Below are positions 1 to 7,788 of a stretch of DNA of 10,031 nucleotides, one piece after another. This DNA is from Candidatus Palibaumannia cicadellinicola. Its GTDB lineage: Bacteria; Pseudomonadota; Gammaproteobacteria; Enterobacterales; Enterobacteriaceae. Under the pieces are notes generated by a model. It saw only the letters and a program-made list of their open reading frames with translations, was not told the DNA's origin and did not search any database. A program made the translations under genes and the position numbers. The stretch's first letter is position 1. Every line of letters starts with the position of its first letter. Location: NCBI RefSeq assembly GCF_002855795.1, contig NZ_NJPO01000046.1, positions 1 through 10,031 on the forward strand. The letters run 5' to 3'.

Positions 1-111
1 CTTAGTTCCGCGCTCATTTCCGTTCTATTCTAACAGCACGTAGATGCTATGCTTTTCAACACTTATTAAAAACGAAAATTTGGCAGACTAAGTCTTATTC
101 TTCCATCTGCT

Positions 112-120
112 AAAGGAGAG
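112..120 (+). promoter_or_regulatory. Shine-Dalgarno-like sequence, unusually far from pabC start
   Basis: AAAGGAGAG is a good match to the anti-Shine-Dalgarno sequence but ends 14 bases before ATG 135, with the GGAG core 16 bases away. No ATG, GTG or TTG in the pabC frame lies at normal spacing; an ATT codon at 123-125 does. Either translation tolerates the long spacing, or a rare ATT start adds four residues. Confidence 0.5.
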
Positions 121-134
121 AAATTAATATATTT

Positions 135-932
135 ATGTTCTGGATAAACGGACAACTTAAGCAAGAATTACCGCTTATCGACCGCGCCTGTCAGTTTGGT
201 GATGGTTTTTTTACGACGGCTCGTCTATTAGACGGCAAGATATCGTTTTTAACATTACATATCGAGCGTATGATATTAGCCGCTGAACGTTTGTTGTTCG
301 AGAAGCTAGATATCGAAATACTACGTCAGGAAATGCTCACAGCTGCGGCGACCGGCGGCTCAGGATTTATTAAAGTTATCATCAGCCGAGGGAGTGGCAA
401 CCGCGGCTATAGTTTTAGTAGCTGTGGCGCTCCTGTACGTATTATAGAACACGGTTACGCACCAAGCCACTATACTACCTGGCGAAAAAATGGCATACGT
501 CTGACCCTCAATCCGGTCCGCCTAGCGCGGAATGCTTTGCTGGCAGGTATCAAGCATCTTAATAGGCTTGAGCAGGTATTGATACAAGCTCATTTAGAAC
601 GTGATGGTGCCGATGAAGCGCTAGTACTAGATACGGACGGAAATCTGGTAGAGTGCTGCAGCGCTAATTTATTCTGGCGTTGTGGGAGGAAAGTTTTTAC
701 CCCTGTGCTGAGCTACGCGGGAGTCGCCGGTATCATGCGCCGGCGAGTATTGGCCTTATTACCGAAGCTTGGCTATTTATGTAAAGAAGTTACAACTGGC
801 CCCGATGCGTTGAAGCAAGCTGATGAAGTGATTATTACCAATGCTTTGCTATCGATAGCCCCGGTGAACTCTATAGGTTCGTGCTGTTACTATGATCGTA
901 CTTTGTTTCACTTACTCAGCCCACAGTGCTAA
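135..932 (+). CDS. pabC: Aminodeoxychorismate lyase (4-amino-4-deoxychorismate lyase)
   Basis: PabC cleaves 4-amino-4-deoxychorismate to p-aminobenzoate and pyruvate in the cytosol, supplying PABA for folate. The 265 residues align end to end with E. coli PabC (269 aa): N-terminal MFWINGQ, DRACQFGDGFFTTAR near 17-30, SRGSGNRGY near 84-92, and AGIKHLNRLEQVLI, which holds the pyridoxal-phosphate Schiff-base lysine K140. The fold-type IV glutamate is E173 in ECCSANLFW. Start ATG 135 matches the family N-terminus. However, the only Shine-Dalgarno-like stretch (GGAG, 115-118) lies 16 bases upstream, further than usual, and the nearer in-frame alternative would be a rare ATT at 123. In E. coli pabC sits between fabF and mltG. 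Here neither neighbour is visible: upstream bases are unrecognised and tmk follows after 83 bases. The last few C-terminal residues are missing relative to E. coli. Identity is secure. Confidence 0.96.
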   Translation: MFWINGQLKQELPLIDRACQFGDGFFTTARLLDGKISFLTLHIERMILAAERLLFEKLDIEILRQEMLTAAATGGSGFIKVIISRGSGNRGYSFSSCGAPVRIIEHGYAPSHYTTWRKNGIRLTLNPVRLARNALLAGIKHLNRLEQVLIQAHLERDGADEALVLDTDGNLVECCSANLFWRCGRKVFTPVLSYAGVAGIMRRRVLALLPKLGYLCKEVTTGPDALKQADEVIITNALLSIAPVNSIGSCCYYDRTLFHLLSPQC

Positions 933-1015
933 TGCTACTTGTCGCCAGCATCAATTTATTCCCATCCCAGCAGGGATTAGACTAAACATCATAGTTAATC
1001 CGGAGAGGCCATGAC

Positions 1016-1660
1016 ATGAAGAGTAAATTTATTGTGGTCGAGGGCCTAGAGGGTACCGGCAAGACCTGCGCCATTCAGCAGGTAATCACTACCTTACATA
1101 GCTATGGTATTCACGACGTAGTCTCTACTCGTGAGCCAGGTGGCACTCCATTGGCAGAACAACTGCGTACTATGATCAAGCAAGGCGTAGGAGAAGATCT
1201 TATTACCAACTGTACTGAGCTTTTGTTGTTATATGCCGCGCGTGTACAATTAGTAGAAAGTGTCATTAAACCCGCACTAACGCGCGGCGCCTGGGTGGTT
1301 AACGATCGACACGATCTTTCCACCCAAGCTTACCAAGGGGGAGGCCGCGGTATCGATAAACAGTTATTGCAAACTCTACGAAATGTGGTATTAGGTAATT
1401 TTTATCCTGATTTGACATTATACCTAGATTTACCTCCGGCTATTAGCCTAGAGCGAGCACGCGCGCGGGGCAGACCATTAGATAGAATTGAAGCAGAATC
1501 ACTGTCTTTTTTCTACCGTACCCGCGCGCGTTACCAGGAACTAGTAGCTAGCGATCCTAGTATCGTAACTATTGATGCTGGACAGCCGCAGGAACAGTTT
1601 CTCGCTGTGATTCGCGATCAGATAGAGCAATGGCTCATCACCCAGGAAATACCGCAATGA
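1016..1660 (+). CDS. tmk: Thymidylate kinase (dTMP kinase)
   Basis: Tmk phosphorylates dTMP to dTDP with ATP, the step joining de novo and salvage routes to dTTP for DNA replication. The 214 residues match E. coli Tmk (213 aa) throughout. Visible motifs are the P-loop GLEGTGKT at 10-17, the dTMP-binding [13 protein letters not shown] at 39-51, YAARVQLVE near 73-81, [18 protein letters not shown] at 97-114, and the arginine-rich [16 protein letters not shown] near 147-159, typical of the E. coli-type enzyme whose LID carries catalytic arginines. The LID seems one residue longer than in E. coli. Start ATG 1016 follows GGAGAGG (1002-1008) at good spacing and gives the family N-terminus. An ATG at 1011 in another frame ends after two codons. 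The stop overlaps the holB start by four bases, so the two are probably translationally coupled, as in E. coli. mltG, normally just upstream, is absent. Confidence 0.97.
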   Translation: MKSKFIVVEGLEGTGKTCAIQQVITTLHSYGIHDVVSTREPGGTPLAEQLRTMIKQGVGEDLITNCTELLLLYAARVQLVESVIKPALTRGAWVVNDRHDLSTQAYQGGGRGIDKQLLQTLRNVVLGNFYPDLTLYLDLPPAISLERARARGRPLDRIEAESLSFFYRTRARYQELVASDPSIVTIDAGQPQEQFLAVIRDQIEQWLITQEIPQ

Positions 1661-2676
1661 TATTATATCCCTGGTTAGAATCTGATTACCTCAATATTTT
1701 GACACGTTACCAGCAGGGAAAGGGACATCATGCACTATTACTGTACAGCCCAAAGGGTAACGGCAAGGCATCATTATTTCAAGCATTGAGCCGTTGGTTA
1801 ATATGCTTACAACCAAATACAATCAGAAATTGTGGCCAGTGCCACAGTTGCCAGTTGATGAATGCCGGCAATCACCCTGATTATTATCAGCTTGAGCTAG
1901 AAAAAGGACAGCAGAGCATTGGGGTAGAGACCATTCGTGTGTTTATTGAAAGCTTATATAGTCACGCTCGTCAGGGGGGAGCTAAAGTCATATCGCTGTC
2001 ACATATCGAGCTATTGACTAAGCAGGGAGTAAATGCGCTGCTCAAAATTATTGAAGAACCACCAAACAATACTTATTTTCTGCTTGGTTGCCGAGATAAG
2101 TCATGCCTGTTACCTACTTTGCTGAGTCGCTGTCTTTGCTGGCAGTTATCGTATCCGGATGAAGCACTAGGTTTGAGTTGGTTACAGCAGCAGAAAAATA
2201 CTTATCCCAGTTTAGCTGCTAGCACCGCGCTGCGTTTATGTGGAGGTGCTCCTTTAGCGGCGCTAGCATTGCTACAGCCCGCGTGCTGGAAGCAACGGAT
2301 AGCCTTGTGCATGGCTATGAGCGAAGCACTACATTGTAGTGATTGGTTAACTTTACTGCCTTTACTCAATGGACATAATCATAAAGATAATAATAATGGG
2401 CCGATGCATTGGTTGCTTACAATATTAATTGATGCACTCAAATGGCAGCAAGGTGCGCAGGATTTTGTAGTGAACGTAGATCAAACCCATTTGGTTACCG
2501 CAGTAGCAGCGCGCTGGGATTCAATGACCTTGCATCATCAAGTCCAACAATGGTTGAATTGCCGGCGTAAGACAACAGAGGTTAGCGGCATTAATCGCCA
2601 ATTGTTGCTGGCGTACCAATTATTAAATTGGGAGTTAGATATGAGTGATCTGTACACAAACATTTCGACTCTATAA
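1657..2676 (+). CDS. holB: DNA polymerase III subunit delta' (clamp loader)
   Basis: Delta' is the stator subunit of the clamp loader that opens and loads the beta sliding clamp with delta and DnaX. From ATG 1657 the protein is 339 aa, against 334 in E. coli. I chose this start because MILYPWL aligns with E. coli MRWYPWL and because the ATGA overlap with the tmk stop is the expected coupled arrangement; an in-frame ATG at 1630 would add nine unrelated residues. The four zinc cysteines are all present at C50, C59, C62 and C65. HPDYY lies at 73-77, the region [18 protein letters not shown] around 119-136, and the SRC motif at 157-159. The P-loop region reads [10 protein letters not shown] at 31-40, with a lysine that I recall as absent from E. 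coli delta' but alanine at the Ser/Thr position, so ATP binding remains unlikely. The C-terminal part ([13 protein letters not shown]) matches the oligomerisation domain. Confidence 0.95.
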   Translation: MILYPWLESDYLNILTRYQQGKGHHALLLYSPKGNGKASLFQALSRWLICLQPNTIRNCGQCHSCQLMNAGNHPDYYQLELEKGQQSIGVETIRVFIESLYSHARQGGAKVISLSHIELLTKQGVNALLKIIEEPPNNTYFLLGCRDKSCLLPTLLSRCLCWQLSYPDEALGLSWLQQQKNTYPSLAASTALRLCGGAPLAALALLQPACWKQRIALCMAMSEALHCSDWLTLLPLLNGHNHKDNNNGPMHWLLTILIDALKWQQGAQDFVVNVDQTHLVTAVAARWDSMTLHHQVQQWLNCRRKTTEVSGINRQLLLAYQLLNWELDMSDLYTNISTL

Positions 2677-2702
2677 GAAAAATAAGAACAAAAGGGGAAG
2701 TT

Positions 2703-3497
2703 ATGTTTTTAATTGATTCCCATTGTCATATCGATAAACTAGATTACCATAGGTTACACCGGGATGTAACAGATGTCATGGAGAAAGCTAAGACACGTGA
2801 TGTGCGACTCATTCTAGCTGTGTGTACCACGCTACTTAACTTTGAAAACATAACAGCCTTTATTGGCTGCCGTGATGATATTTTGTTTTCTTGTGGCATT
2901 CATCCGTTGAATATTGATGAACAACTATATGACTTATTAGAACTACGCAGTATAGCAGCAAGAGAAAACGTAGTAGCGCTCGGTGAAACCGGATTAGATT
3001 ATTCTAATCCGCAGGAAAATAAAGCATTACAGCAAGAGATATTTCGTGAGCATATCCGTATTGGAAACGAGTATAACAAACCTCTGATTGTGCATACCAG
3101 GAACGCACGCGACGATACCATTGCGATTTTGCGGGAAGGAAAAGCCGATAAGTGCAGTGGAGTATTGCACTGTTTTACAGATGACCGTGATACTGCTAAA
3201 GTATTGCTAGATATAGGTTTTTATATCTCTTTCTCTGGTATTGTTACTTTTCGCAATGCTCACGTACTGCATGAAACTGCACGATTCGTCCCCCTTGACC
3301 GTCTACTGATTGAAACAGACTCTCCCTATTTAGCGCCAGTACCTTACCGAGGTAAGGAGAATCAACCCGCTTATGTGCGGGATATAGCCGAATATATAGC
3401 TAGACTCAAAGATATTAAGTTAGAGAAATTAGCAACTGCGACTACCGCAAATTTCTGTCGATTATTCCATTTCAATAAGCCACTTTGCCGGTTATGA
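2703..3497 (+). CDS. ycfH: TatD-family metal-dependent hydrolase YcfH
   Basis: This is a TatD-like amidohydrolase-fold protein. Family members are metal-dependent (deoxy)nucleases, while the physiological substrate of YcfH itself is poorly defined. The 264 residues align over the whole length with E. coli YcfH (265 aa). The TIM-barrel metal ligands are visible: H7 and H9 in DSHCHID, E95 in [10 protein letters not shown]131 in [10 protein letters not shown]156 in VLHCFTDD, and D206 in [12 protein letters not shown]. The RGKENQP motif follows at about 216-222. Start ATG 2703 is preceded by AAGGGG at 2692-2697 with suitable spacing, and the holB stop is 26 bases upstream, so it probably belongs to the tmk-holB transcript as in E. 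coli. Its TGA overlaps an in-frame upstream ATG of hinT (ATGA at 3494-3497), a junction not present in E. coli, where ptsG and fhuE intervene. Confidence 0.94.
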   Translation: MFLIDSHCHIDKLDYHRLHRDVTDVMEKAKTRDVRLILAVCTTLLNFENITAFIGCRDDILFSCGIHPLNIDEQLYDLLELRSIAARENVVALGETGLDYSNPQENKALQQEIFREHIRIGNEYNKPLIVHTRNARDDTIAILREGKADKCSGVLHCFTDDRDTAKVLLDIGFYISFSGIVTFRNAHVLHETARFVPLDRLLIETDSPYLAPVPYRGKENQPAYVRDIAEYIARLKDIKLEKLATATTANFCRLFHFNKPLCRL

Positions 3498-3529
3498 TAA
3501 ATAATAATTTACCTTTCCGGTACAATATA

Positions 3530-3877
3530 ATGTACAAACAAACTATTTTTAGCAGAATTATTAGCCGAAAAATGCTAGCAGATATTTTATATCAGGATCA
3601 TCTTGTAACTGCCTTTCGTGACATAAAACCTCAAGCTCCTATTCACATTATTATCGTTACTAATAAGTTAATTCCAACAGTTAACGACGTTAACGCTAGA
3701 GATGAAATAGCGTTAGGTAGACTATTTTTGATGGCGGCAAAAATAGCTAAACAGGAGAGTATTAGTGATGATGGGTACCGCTTAATTATTAATTGTAACC
3801 ATCATGGCGGACAAGAAATATATCATCTCCACATGCATTTGCTAGGTGGTAGACCACTAGGTCCATTAATCACCTAA
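3530..3877 (+). CDS. hinT: HIT-family purine nucleoside phosphoramidase HinT
   Basis: HinT hydrolyses adenosine 5'-phosphoramidates, including aminoacyl adenylates. From ATG 3530 the protein is 115 aa, against 119 in E. coli; the last four residues (HKGL in E. coli) are missing. The histidine triad HLHMHLL covers H99, H101 and H103, with H101 the expected nucleophile, followed by GGRPLGP. The N-terminal QTIFSRII, the [13 protein letters not shown] segment around 28-40, and GGQEIYH before the triad all match the family. I chose 3530 because MYKQTIF aligns with E. coli MAEETIF. The frame is open upstream, and two in-frame starts exist: ATG 3494, overlapping the ycfH stop as ATGA, and TTG 3485. 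No candidate has a clear Shine-Dalgarno sequence, so reinitiation at 3494, giving 12 extra N-terminal residues, is a real alternative. Confidence 0.93.
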   Translation: MYKQTIFSRIISRKMLADILYQDHLVTAFRDIKPQAPIHIIIVTNKLIPTVNDVNARDEIALGRLFLMAAKIAKQESISDDGYRLIINCNHHGGQEIYHLHMHLLGGRPLGPLIT

Positions 3878-3922
3878 TGACTATTTAATTTGTTTTATCA
3901 TCGAACACCCCAAAACATCATA

Positions 3923-4480
3923 ATGATCAAAAATATTTTTTTTATCTTACTTACTACGACACCGCTACTAACCAGCAGTATAGCCATAGTCAAAGCTCAG
4001 CAAGTAGTTACTGAACTACTGCCTGAGCTTTCAACTAGTGAGCCAGTACTAATGCCACCAAAGTTTAAGTCTATTAACTGGGAAGCAAGCCTTTATCCGC
4101 TAGTAAATAATATGATGTTAGCTAATGATATCCACGAAGACAGTGTACTGCTAGTTAATACTATGACAAATAGTACCAACGGTAACCTACAATCTCGTCA
4201 AGCTACCGCTACGCTCAGTAGCTTAATTCCTAACGACAGCCATTTTCGTGTAGTCAGAGCGGATGTACTTAACAGTGCACGCATGAAATTAGGACTTTCG
4301 GAAGATGACCGCCTGGAATCACGCAGTAAAGCAATAGGATTAGCTCGATATCTTAACGCGCAATATGTACTGTACAGTATCGCTAGTGGAGATATTAAAC
4401 AACCCGACTTAGATATGCAGTTAATGCTGGTACAGACTGGAGAGATTGTCTGGTCTGGTAAGGGCGTTGCCCAAGAATGA
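3923..4480 (+). CDS. lpoB: PBP1b activator LpoB, apparently without its lipid-anchor cysteine
   Basis: LpoB is normally an outer-membrane lipoprotein that reaches through the periplasm and activates the peptidoglycan synthase PBP1b. From ATG 3923 the protein is 185 aa; E. coli LpoB is 213. The C-terminal domain is clearly LpoB: INWEASLYPLV at 51-61, SVLLVNTMTNSTNG, RSKAIGLAR, AQYVLYS, and the end MQLMLVQTGEIVWSGKG. The N-terminus is a signal peptide with a hydrophobic core (about 5-22) but no cysteine. Where a lipobox would be it reads L16-T17-S18-S19, and VKA|QQ (cleavage after A25) could serve as an ordinary signal peptidase I site. The linker between S19 and W53 is much shorter than in E. 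coli. An in-frame TTG at 3890 would add 11 residues before the signal peptide and is less likely. There is no clear Shine-Dalgarno sequence. E. coli has ycfL between hinT and lpoB; here the gap is 45 bases. Confidence 0.92.
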   Translation: MIKNIFFILLTTTPLLTSSIAIVKAQQVVTELLPELSTSEPVLMPPKFKSINWEASLYPLVNNMMLANDIHEDSVLLVNTMTNSTNGNLQSRQATATLSSLIPNDSHFRVVRADVLNSARMKLGLSEDDRLESRSKAIGLARYLNAQYVLYSIASGDIKQPDLDMQLMLVQTGEIVWSGKGVAQE

Positions 4481-4559
4481 ATAAAACACCGGGATGAAAA
4501 AAAGGACAGATCTGTTATTAGTTATCTTAATTGAAGATGTTAGCAGAACTAATCTTGGT

Positions 4560-4587
4560 TTGTTAAGTAAATAGTTTACAGTATTTT
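4560..4587 (+). promoter_or_regulatory. Possible promoter for lolCDE
   Basis: In the 151-bp gap before lolC, TTGTTA (4560-4565) and TATTTT (4582-4587) are spaced 16 bases apart and resemble weak sigma-70 -35 and -10 boxes. In E. coli lolC is preceded by a divergent neighbour (mfd) and has its own upstream region, so a promoter in this gap is expected. The match is poor in an AT-rich spacer, so this is a placement guess only. Confidence 0.25.
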
Positions 4588-4631
4588 AACTATTCTCAGA
4601 CACATTTGATCAATAGTCAAACACTAATGTA

Positions 4632-5819
4632 ATGTATCAACCTGTAGCATTATATATTGGTTTACGCTATATGCGTGGTGGGGTATCAGACCGCTTCGGT
4701 AGTTTTGTCTCCTGGCTTTCCACTATTGGTATTACACTCGGTGTAATGGCTTTAGTGATGGTCTTATCGGTCATGAATGGTTTCGAGCGAGAATTCGAAA
4801 GCAATATTCTGGGCTTTATCCCTCAGGCGTTACTAACAACCAGCGATGGGTTTTTAGCTCCGACAGGAATTTCAGTTCTGAGACGAAATAAACTTCAAGG
4901 TACGACACACGTGGCACCATTGACGATCGGGGATGTAGTCTTACAAAGCACCAAAGGCTTAGCTATGGGCGTCATGCTTGGTGTTAATCCTTATGATCCT
5001 GAACCTCTAGCTAACTATCTAATTGATACACACATAAACCAGTTAGCACCCAGTCAGTACCAGGTCATTCTGGGTGAAAAGTTAGCAAGTAAGCTTGGCG
5101 TGAAAGTCAGCGATCAACTACGCTTAATCGTACCATCTGTCAGTCAATTGACGCCGATTGGTCGTATTCCTAGCCAGCGTTTATTTACTGTAGCTGGTAC
5201 TTATGCGACTAACAGTGAGGTAGACTACTATCAACTGCTGGTTAATCAGCAGGATGCTTCGCGTCTTATGCGTTATCCGTCTGGTTATGTCACTGGCTGG
5301 CGCCTATGGTTGCAGCAGCCTCTGAGTGTAGAACGTCTCAGTCAGCAGCATTTACCAGATGGTTTCGTGTGGAAAGATTGGCGTGAGCGTAAAAGCGAAC
5401 TTTTCCAAGCGGTGCGCATGGAGAAAAATATTATGGTATTACTACTGAGCCTTATCGTCGCGGTGGCTGGATTTAATATTGTCACATCACTATGTCTACT
5501 AGTGATGGAAAAAAAGAATGATATCGCTATTTTAAAAACACAGGGACTGAACCACCGTCAAGTAATGCTAGTTTTTATGGCTCAGGGAATTAGTATTGGA
5601 ATTATTGGAGCATTATTTGGCGCTGTTATTGGCTTACTATTAGTAATAGAGTTGAACAAGTTAGTGTTCTTTGATAGCGCAGTGCTACCGGTTAATATCG
5701 AGCCGTTGCAGATTACTATAATTACTGTTTTGGCAATAGTAGTGGCATGGTTATCTACTCTTTACCCTTCCTGGTATGCAGCTACCATTCATTCAGTTGA
5801 GGTGTTACGTTATGAATGA
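4632..5819 (+). CDS. lolC: Lipoprotein-releasing ABC transporter permease LolC
   Basis: LolC is one of two permeases of the LolCDE complex, which extracts mature outer-membrane lipoproteins from the inner membrane and passes them to the periplasmic chaperone LolA. The 395 residues match E. coli LolC (399 aa) along the whole length. The layout is one N-terminal membrane helix (about 24-48), a large periplasmic domain, then three C-terminal helices (about 266-290, 314-340 and 358-379). MNGFERE at 48-54 follows helix 1. The LolA-binding Hook region, [18 protein letters not shown] near 166-183, is intact, including the proline in GRIPSQR, so LolC rather than LolE identity is clear. ATG 4632 gives [16 protein letters not shown], matching E. 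coli, but has no visible Shine-Dalgarno sequence. The stop overlaps the lolD start by eight bases. Confidence 0.97.
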   Translation: MYQPVALYIGLRYMRGGVSDRFGSFVSWLSTIGITLGVMALVMVLSVMNGFEREFESNILGFIPQALLTTSDGFLAPTGISVLRRNKLQGTTHVAPLTIGDVVLQSTKGLAMGVMLGVNPYDPEPLANYLIDTHINQLAPSQYQVILGEKLASKLGVKVSDQLRLIVPSVSQLTPIGRIPSQRLFTVAGTYATNSEVDYYQLLVNQQDASRLMRYPSGYVTGWRLWLQQPLSVERLSQQHLPDGFVWKDWRERKSELFQAVRMEKNIMVLLLSLIVAVAGFNIVTSLCLLVMEKKNDIAILKTQGLNHRQVMLVFMAQGISIGIIGALFGAVIGLLLVIELNKLVFFDSAVLPVNIEPLQITIITVLAIVVAWLSTLYPSWYAATIHSVEVLRYE

Positions 5820-6498
5820 TGTGCCATTGTTACAATGTTCTGAGCTAAGCAAGCGTTATCAAGAAGGTAAGCTATATATTGATGTGTTACAGAACGTTAA
5901 TTGTTCTATACAACAAGGGGAAATGATAGCCATTATTGGCCGCTCTGGTTCTGGTAAAAGCACGCTTTTGCATCTGCTAGGAGGGCTAGATGCACCGACC
6001 TCTGGCGAGGTTATTTTTGAAGGTCAGCTGCTAAACAAACTTTCCTCCACCGCTGGCGCGGTACTGCGCAATAAGAGATTGGGGTTTATCTATCAATTTC
6101 ACCACTTGTTATCAGATTTTACTACTCTGGAGAATGTAGCGATGCCAAGAATGATAGGAGGAGCTAAATCAACGGTAGCACAGACGGCAGCGCGTGAAAT
6201 GCTGGCCATGGTGGGATTAGAAAAACGCAGCTATCATAGACCTTCTGAGTTATCGGGTGGTGAACGCCAGCGGGTAGCTATTGCCCGTGCCTTAGTAAAT
6301 TGCCCATCGCTTGTTCTCGCTGACGAGCCTACGGGCAATCTCGATCAAAACAACGCTGATAGTATTTTCGAGTTACTCAGATCGATCAACAGGCAAAATG
6401 GTACTACTTTTATTGTAGTAACGCATGATTTACTCTTAGCTAAAAGACTACCCCGCCAACTTGAGATGCGGGAAGGGGTGCTACTTGCTTGCAGATAG
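5812..6498 (+). CDS. lolD: Lipoprotein-releasing ABC transporter ATPase LolD
   Basis: LolD is the ATPase that powers lipoprotein extraction by LolC and LolE at the inner membrane. From ATG 5812 it has 228 residues (E. coli 233). All ABC motifs are present: Walker [10 protein letters not shown] at 43-51, Q-loop Q95 in IYQFHHLL, signature LSGGERQ at 147-153, Walker B LVLADE at 167-172, D-loop NLD at 176-178, and the switch histidine H205 in VTHD. The FHHLL stretch after the Q-loop is typical of LolD. The start is set by [19 protein letters not shown] matching E. coli and by the ATGAATGA overlap with lolC; an in-frame ATG at 5776 would add 12 unrelated residues inside lolC. A weak GAGG (5799-5802) sits nine bases before the start. 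A three-base gap separates it from the lolE start used here. Confidence 0.97.
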   Translation: MNDVPLLQCSELSKRYQEGKLYIDVLQNVNCSIQQGEMIAIIGRSGSGKSTLLHLLGGLDAPTSGEVIFEGQLLNKLSSTAGAVLRNKRLGFIYQFHHLLSDFTTLENVAMPRMIGGAKSTVAQTAAREMLAMVGLEKRSYHRPSELSGGERQRVAIARALVNCPSLVLADEPTGNLDQNNADSIFELLRSINRQNGTTFIVVTHDLLLAKRLPRQLEMREGVLLACR

Positions 6499-6501
6499 CA
6501 T

Positions 6502-7764
6502 ATGACTGCGCTCTACTCAATGAAAATCCCATTATCATTGCAGATTGCGCTGCGTTTTAACTCCCGACGGCAACGGAGCGGTATGGTATCTCTCATTTCT
6601 ATCATCTCTACGGTTGGTATATCCTTAGGTGTAATGGCGCTAATCATTGTTCTCAGTGCCATAAATGGTTTTGAGCGTGAATTAAATCAACGTATACTAG
6701 CAGTGGTAGCACACGGAGAAATTGAACCAGTAAATCCTCCTTTCTTCGACTGGCAGAAATTAATTAAACGCATAGAACAAGTGCCAGGTATCGTAGCAGC
6801 TACACCTTATCTTAATTTTACCAGCCTAGTAGAACACGACGATAAACAACATGTGATTCAAGTCAAAGGCGTAGACCCAGTACAAGAAATGCGACTAAGC
6901 GCGCTACCAAGCTTAGTGCCCAATCTAGCTTGGCAGAATTTCTGTGCCAACAAGCAGCAGATTATTATCGGAAAAGGCGTAGCAGATACTTTGAACATAA
7001 AACAAGGTGACTGGCTGACGATGATCATCTCAAACGGAGATCTGCATATGAAACAGTTGCAATCTAAGCGTCTTCGCTTACAAGTAATGGAAATTTTTAC
7101 CTTAAATAGCCAAATAGATAAATACTTTGCTATGGTGCCATTACAAGATGCACAGCACTATTTTAATAAAGAAAAGGATATCAATGGTATAGCTATCAAA
7201 GTAAAAAATATTTTTCATGCTAACCAGTTAGTACGAGACGCTGGGCAGCTCACTAAGCACGATGTTTTTATCCGTAGCTGGATTGATACTTACGGTTACA
7301 TGCACCGAGATATTCAAATGATACGTTTTATCATGTATCTAGCGATGGTGTTAGTTATAGGCGTAGCTTGCTTCAATATAGTCACTACTTTAGTCATAGC
7401 AGTGAAGAATAAACGCGCTGACATTGCTATTTTACGCACCTTAGGTGCTCCAAACGGTTTTGTTTACGCTATTTTTATCTGGTATGGTTTATTAATTAGT
7501 CTTTTAGGCTGCGTGCTAGGCGCGGTGACCGGCGTAGTAGTAGCGGTAAATTTAACCAAACTAGCAAAAAAGCTAGAGCAATTACTAGGCCATTCGCTAT
7601 TATCTAACGATATTTACTTGATAAATTTTCTGCCTACTGAGCTACACTTACAGGATGTTATTAGTGTGCTAGGCACTGCTATGTTGCTTAGTTTGCTGGC
7701 TAGAAGGTATCCAGCACAGCAAGCTAGGCGTATTAACCCAGTAATTATTCTTAGTAAAAAATAA
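6502..7764 (+). CDS. lolE: Lipoprotein-releasing ABC transporter permease LolE
   Basis: LolE is the second permease of LolCDE and receives lipoproteins leaving the inner membrane. From 6502 it is 420 aa; from the in-frame ATG at 6520 it is 414, the E. coli length, and begins [13 protein letters not shown], which aligns with MAMPLSLLIGLRF. I list 6502 because it lies three bases past the lolD stop and favours coupling, but 6520 is almost as good; neither has a clear Shine-Dalgarno sequence. Numbered from 6502, membrane helices lie at about 28-54, 274-300, 322-350 and 385-402, with a long periplasmic domain after helix 1. Diagnostic stretches are [43 protein letters not shown] and the highly conserved [15 protein letters not shown]. 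The gene ends 61 bases from the convergent purB. The nagK and cobB genes that follow lolE in E. coli are absent. Confidence 0.96.
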   Translation: MTALYSMKIPLSLQIALRFNSRRQRSGMVSLISIISTVGISLGVMALIIVLSAINGFERELNQRILAVVAHGEIEPVNPPFFDWQKLIKRIEQVPGIVAATPYLNFTSLVEHDDKQHVIQVKGVDPVQEMRLSALPSLVPNLAWQNFCANKQQIIIGKGVADTLNIKQGDWLTMIISNGDLHMKQLQSKRLRLQVMEIFTLNSQIDKYFAMVPLQDAQHYFNKEKDINGIAIKVKNIFHANQLVRDAGQLTKHDVFIRSWIDTYGYMHRDIQMIRFIMYLAMVLVIGVACFNIVTTLVIAVKNKRADIAILRTLGAPNGFVYAIFIWYGLLISLLGCVLGAVTGVVVAVNLTKLAKKLEQLLGHSLLSNDIYLINFLPTELHLQDVISVLGTAMLLSLLARRYPAQQARRINPVIILSKK

Positions 7765-7788
7765 TCAACCTGTGATATTAATCCACTT

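Noticed and set aside
1-134. Possible 3' end of fabF or another gene upstream of pabC
   Set aside because: The open stretches end at a TAA (31-33) and a TAG (40-42) and neither peptide resembles the FabF C-terminus or AcpP. Also seen: an 11-base near-palindrome AGACTAAGTCT at 85-95, without a T-run, so not called a terminator.
964-977. Hairpin ATCCC-AGCA-GGGAT between pabC and tmk as a terminator
   Set aside because: The stem is only five pairs and no T-run follows; termination here would also separate tmk from its expected operon promoter.
1111-1323. A 70-codon open frame on the - strand inside tmk
   Set aside because: It lies wholly within a well-conserved tmk on the other strand and its product resembles nothing I recognise; it is a shadow frame.
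1630-1656. Upstream ATG as the holB start
   Set aside because: It adds nine residues with no match to the delta' N-terminus, while ATG 1657 gives the family start and the ATGA overlap with tmk.
3936-3943. Run of eight T in the lpoB signal peptide as a possible frameshift
   Set aside because: The frame is continuous from ATG 3923 through a sensible hydrophobic core into the conserved LpoB domain, so no frameshift is needed.
4605-4621. FNR-like site TTTGAT...GTCAA before lolC
   Set aside because: The half-sites are spaced one base too far apart for the FNR consensus and the second half does not match; a chance AT-rich inverted repeat is as likely.
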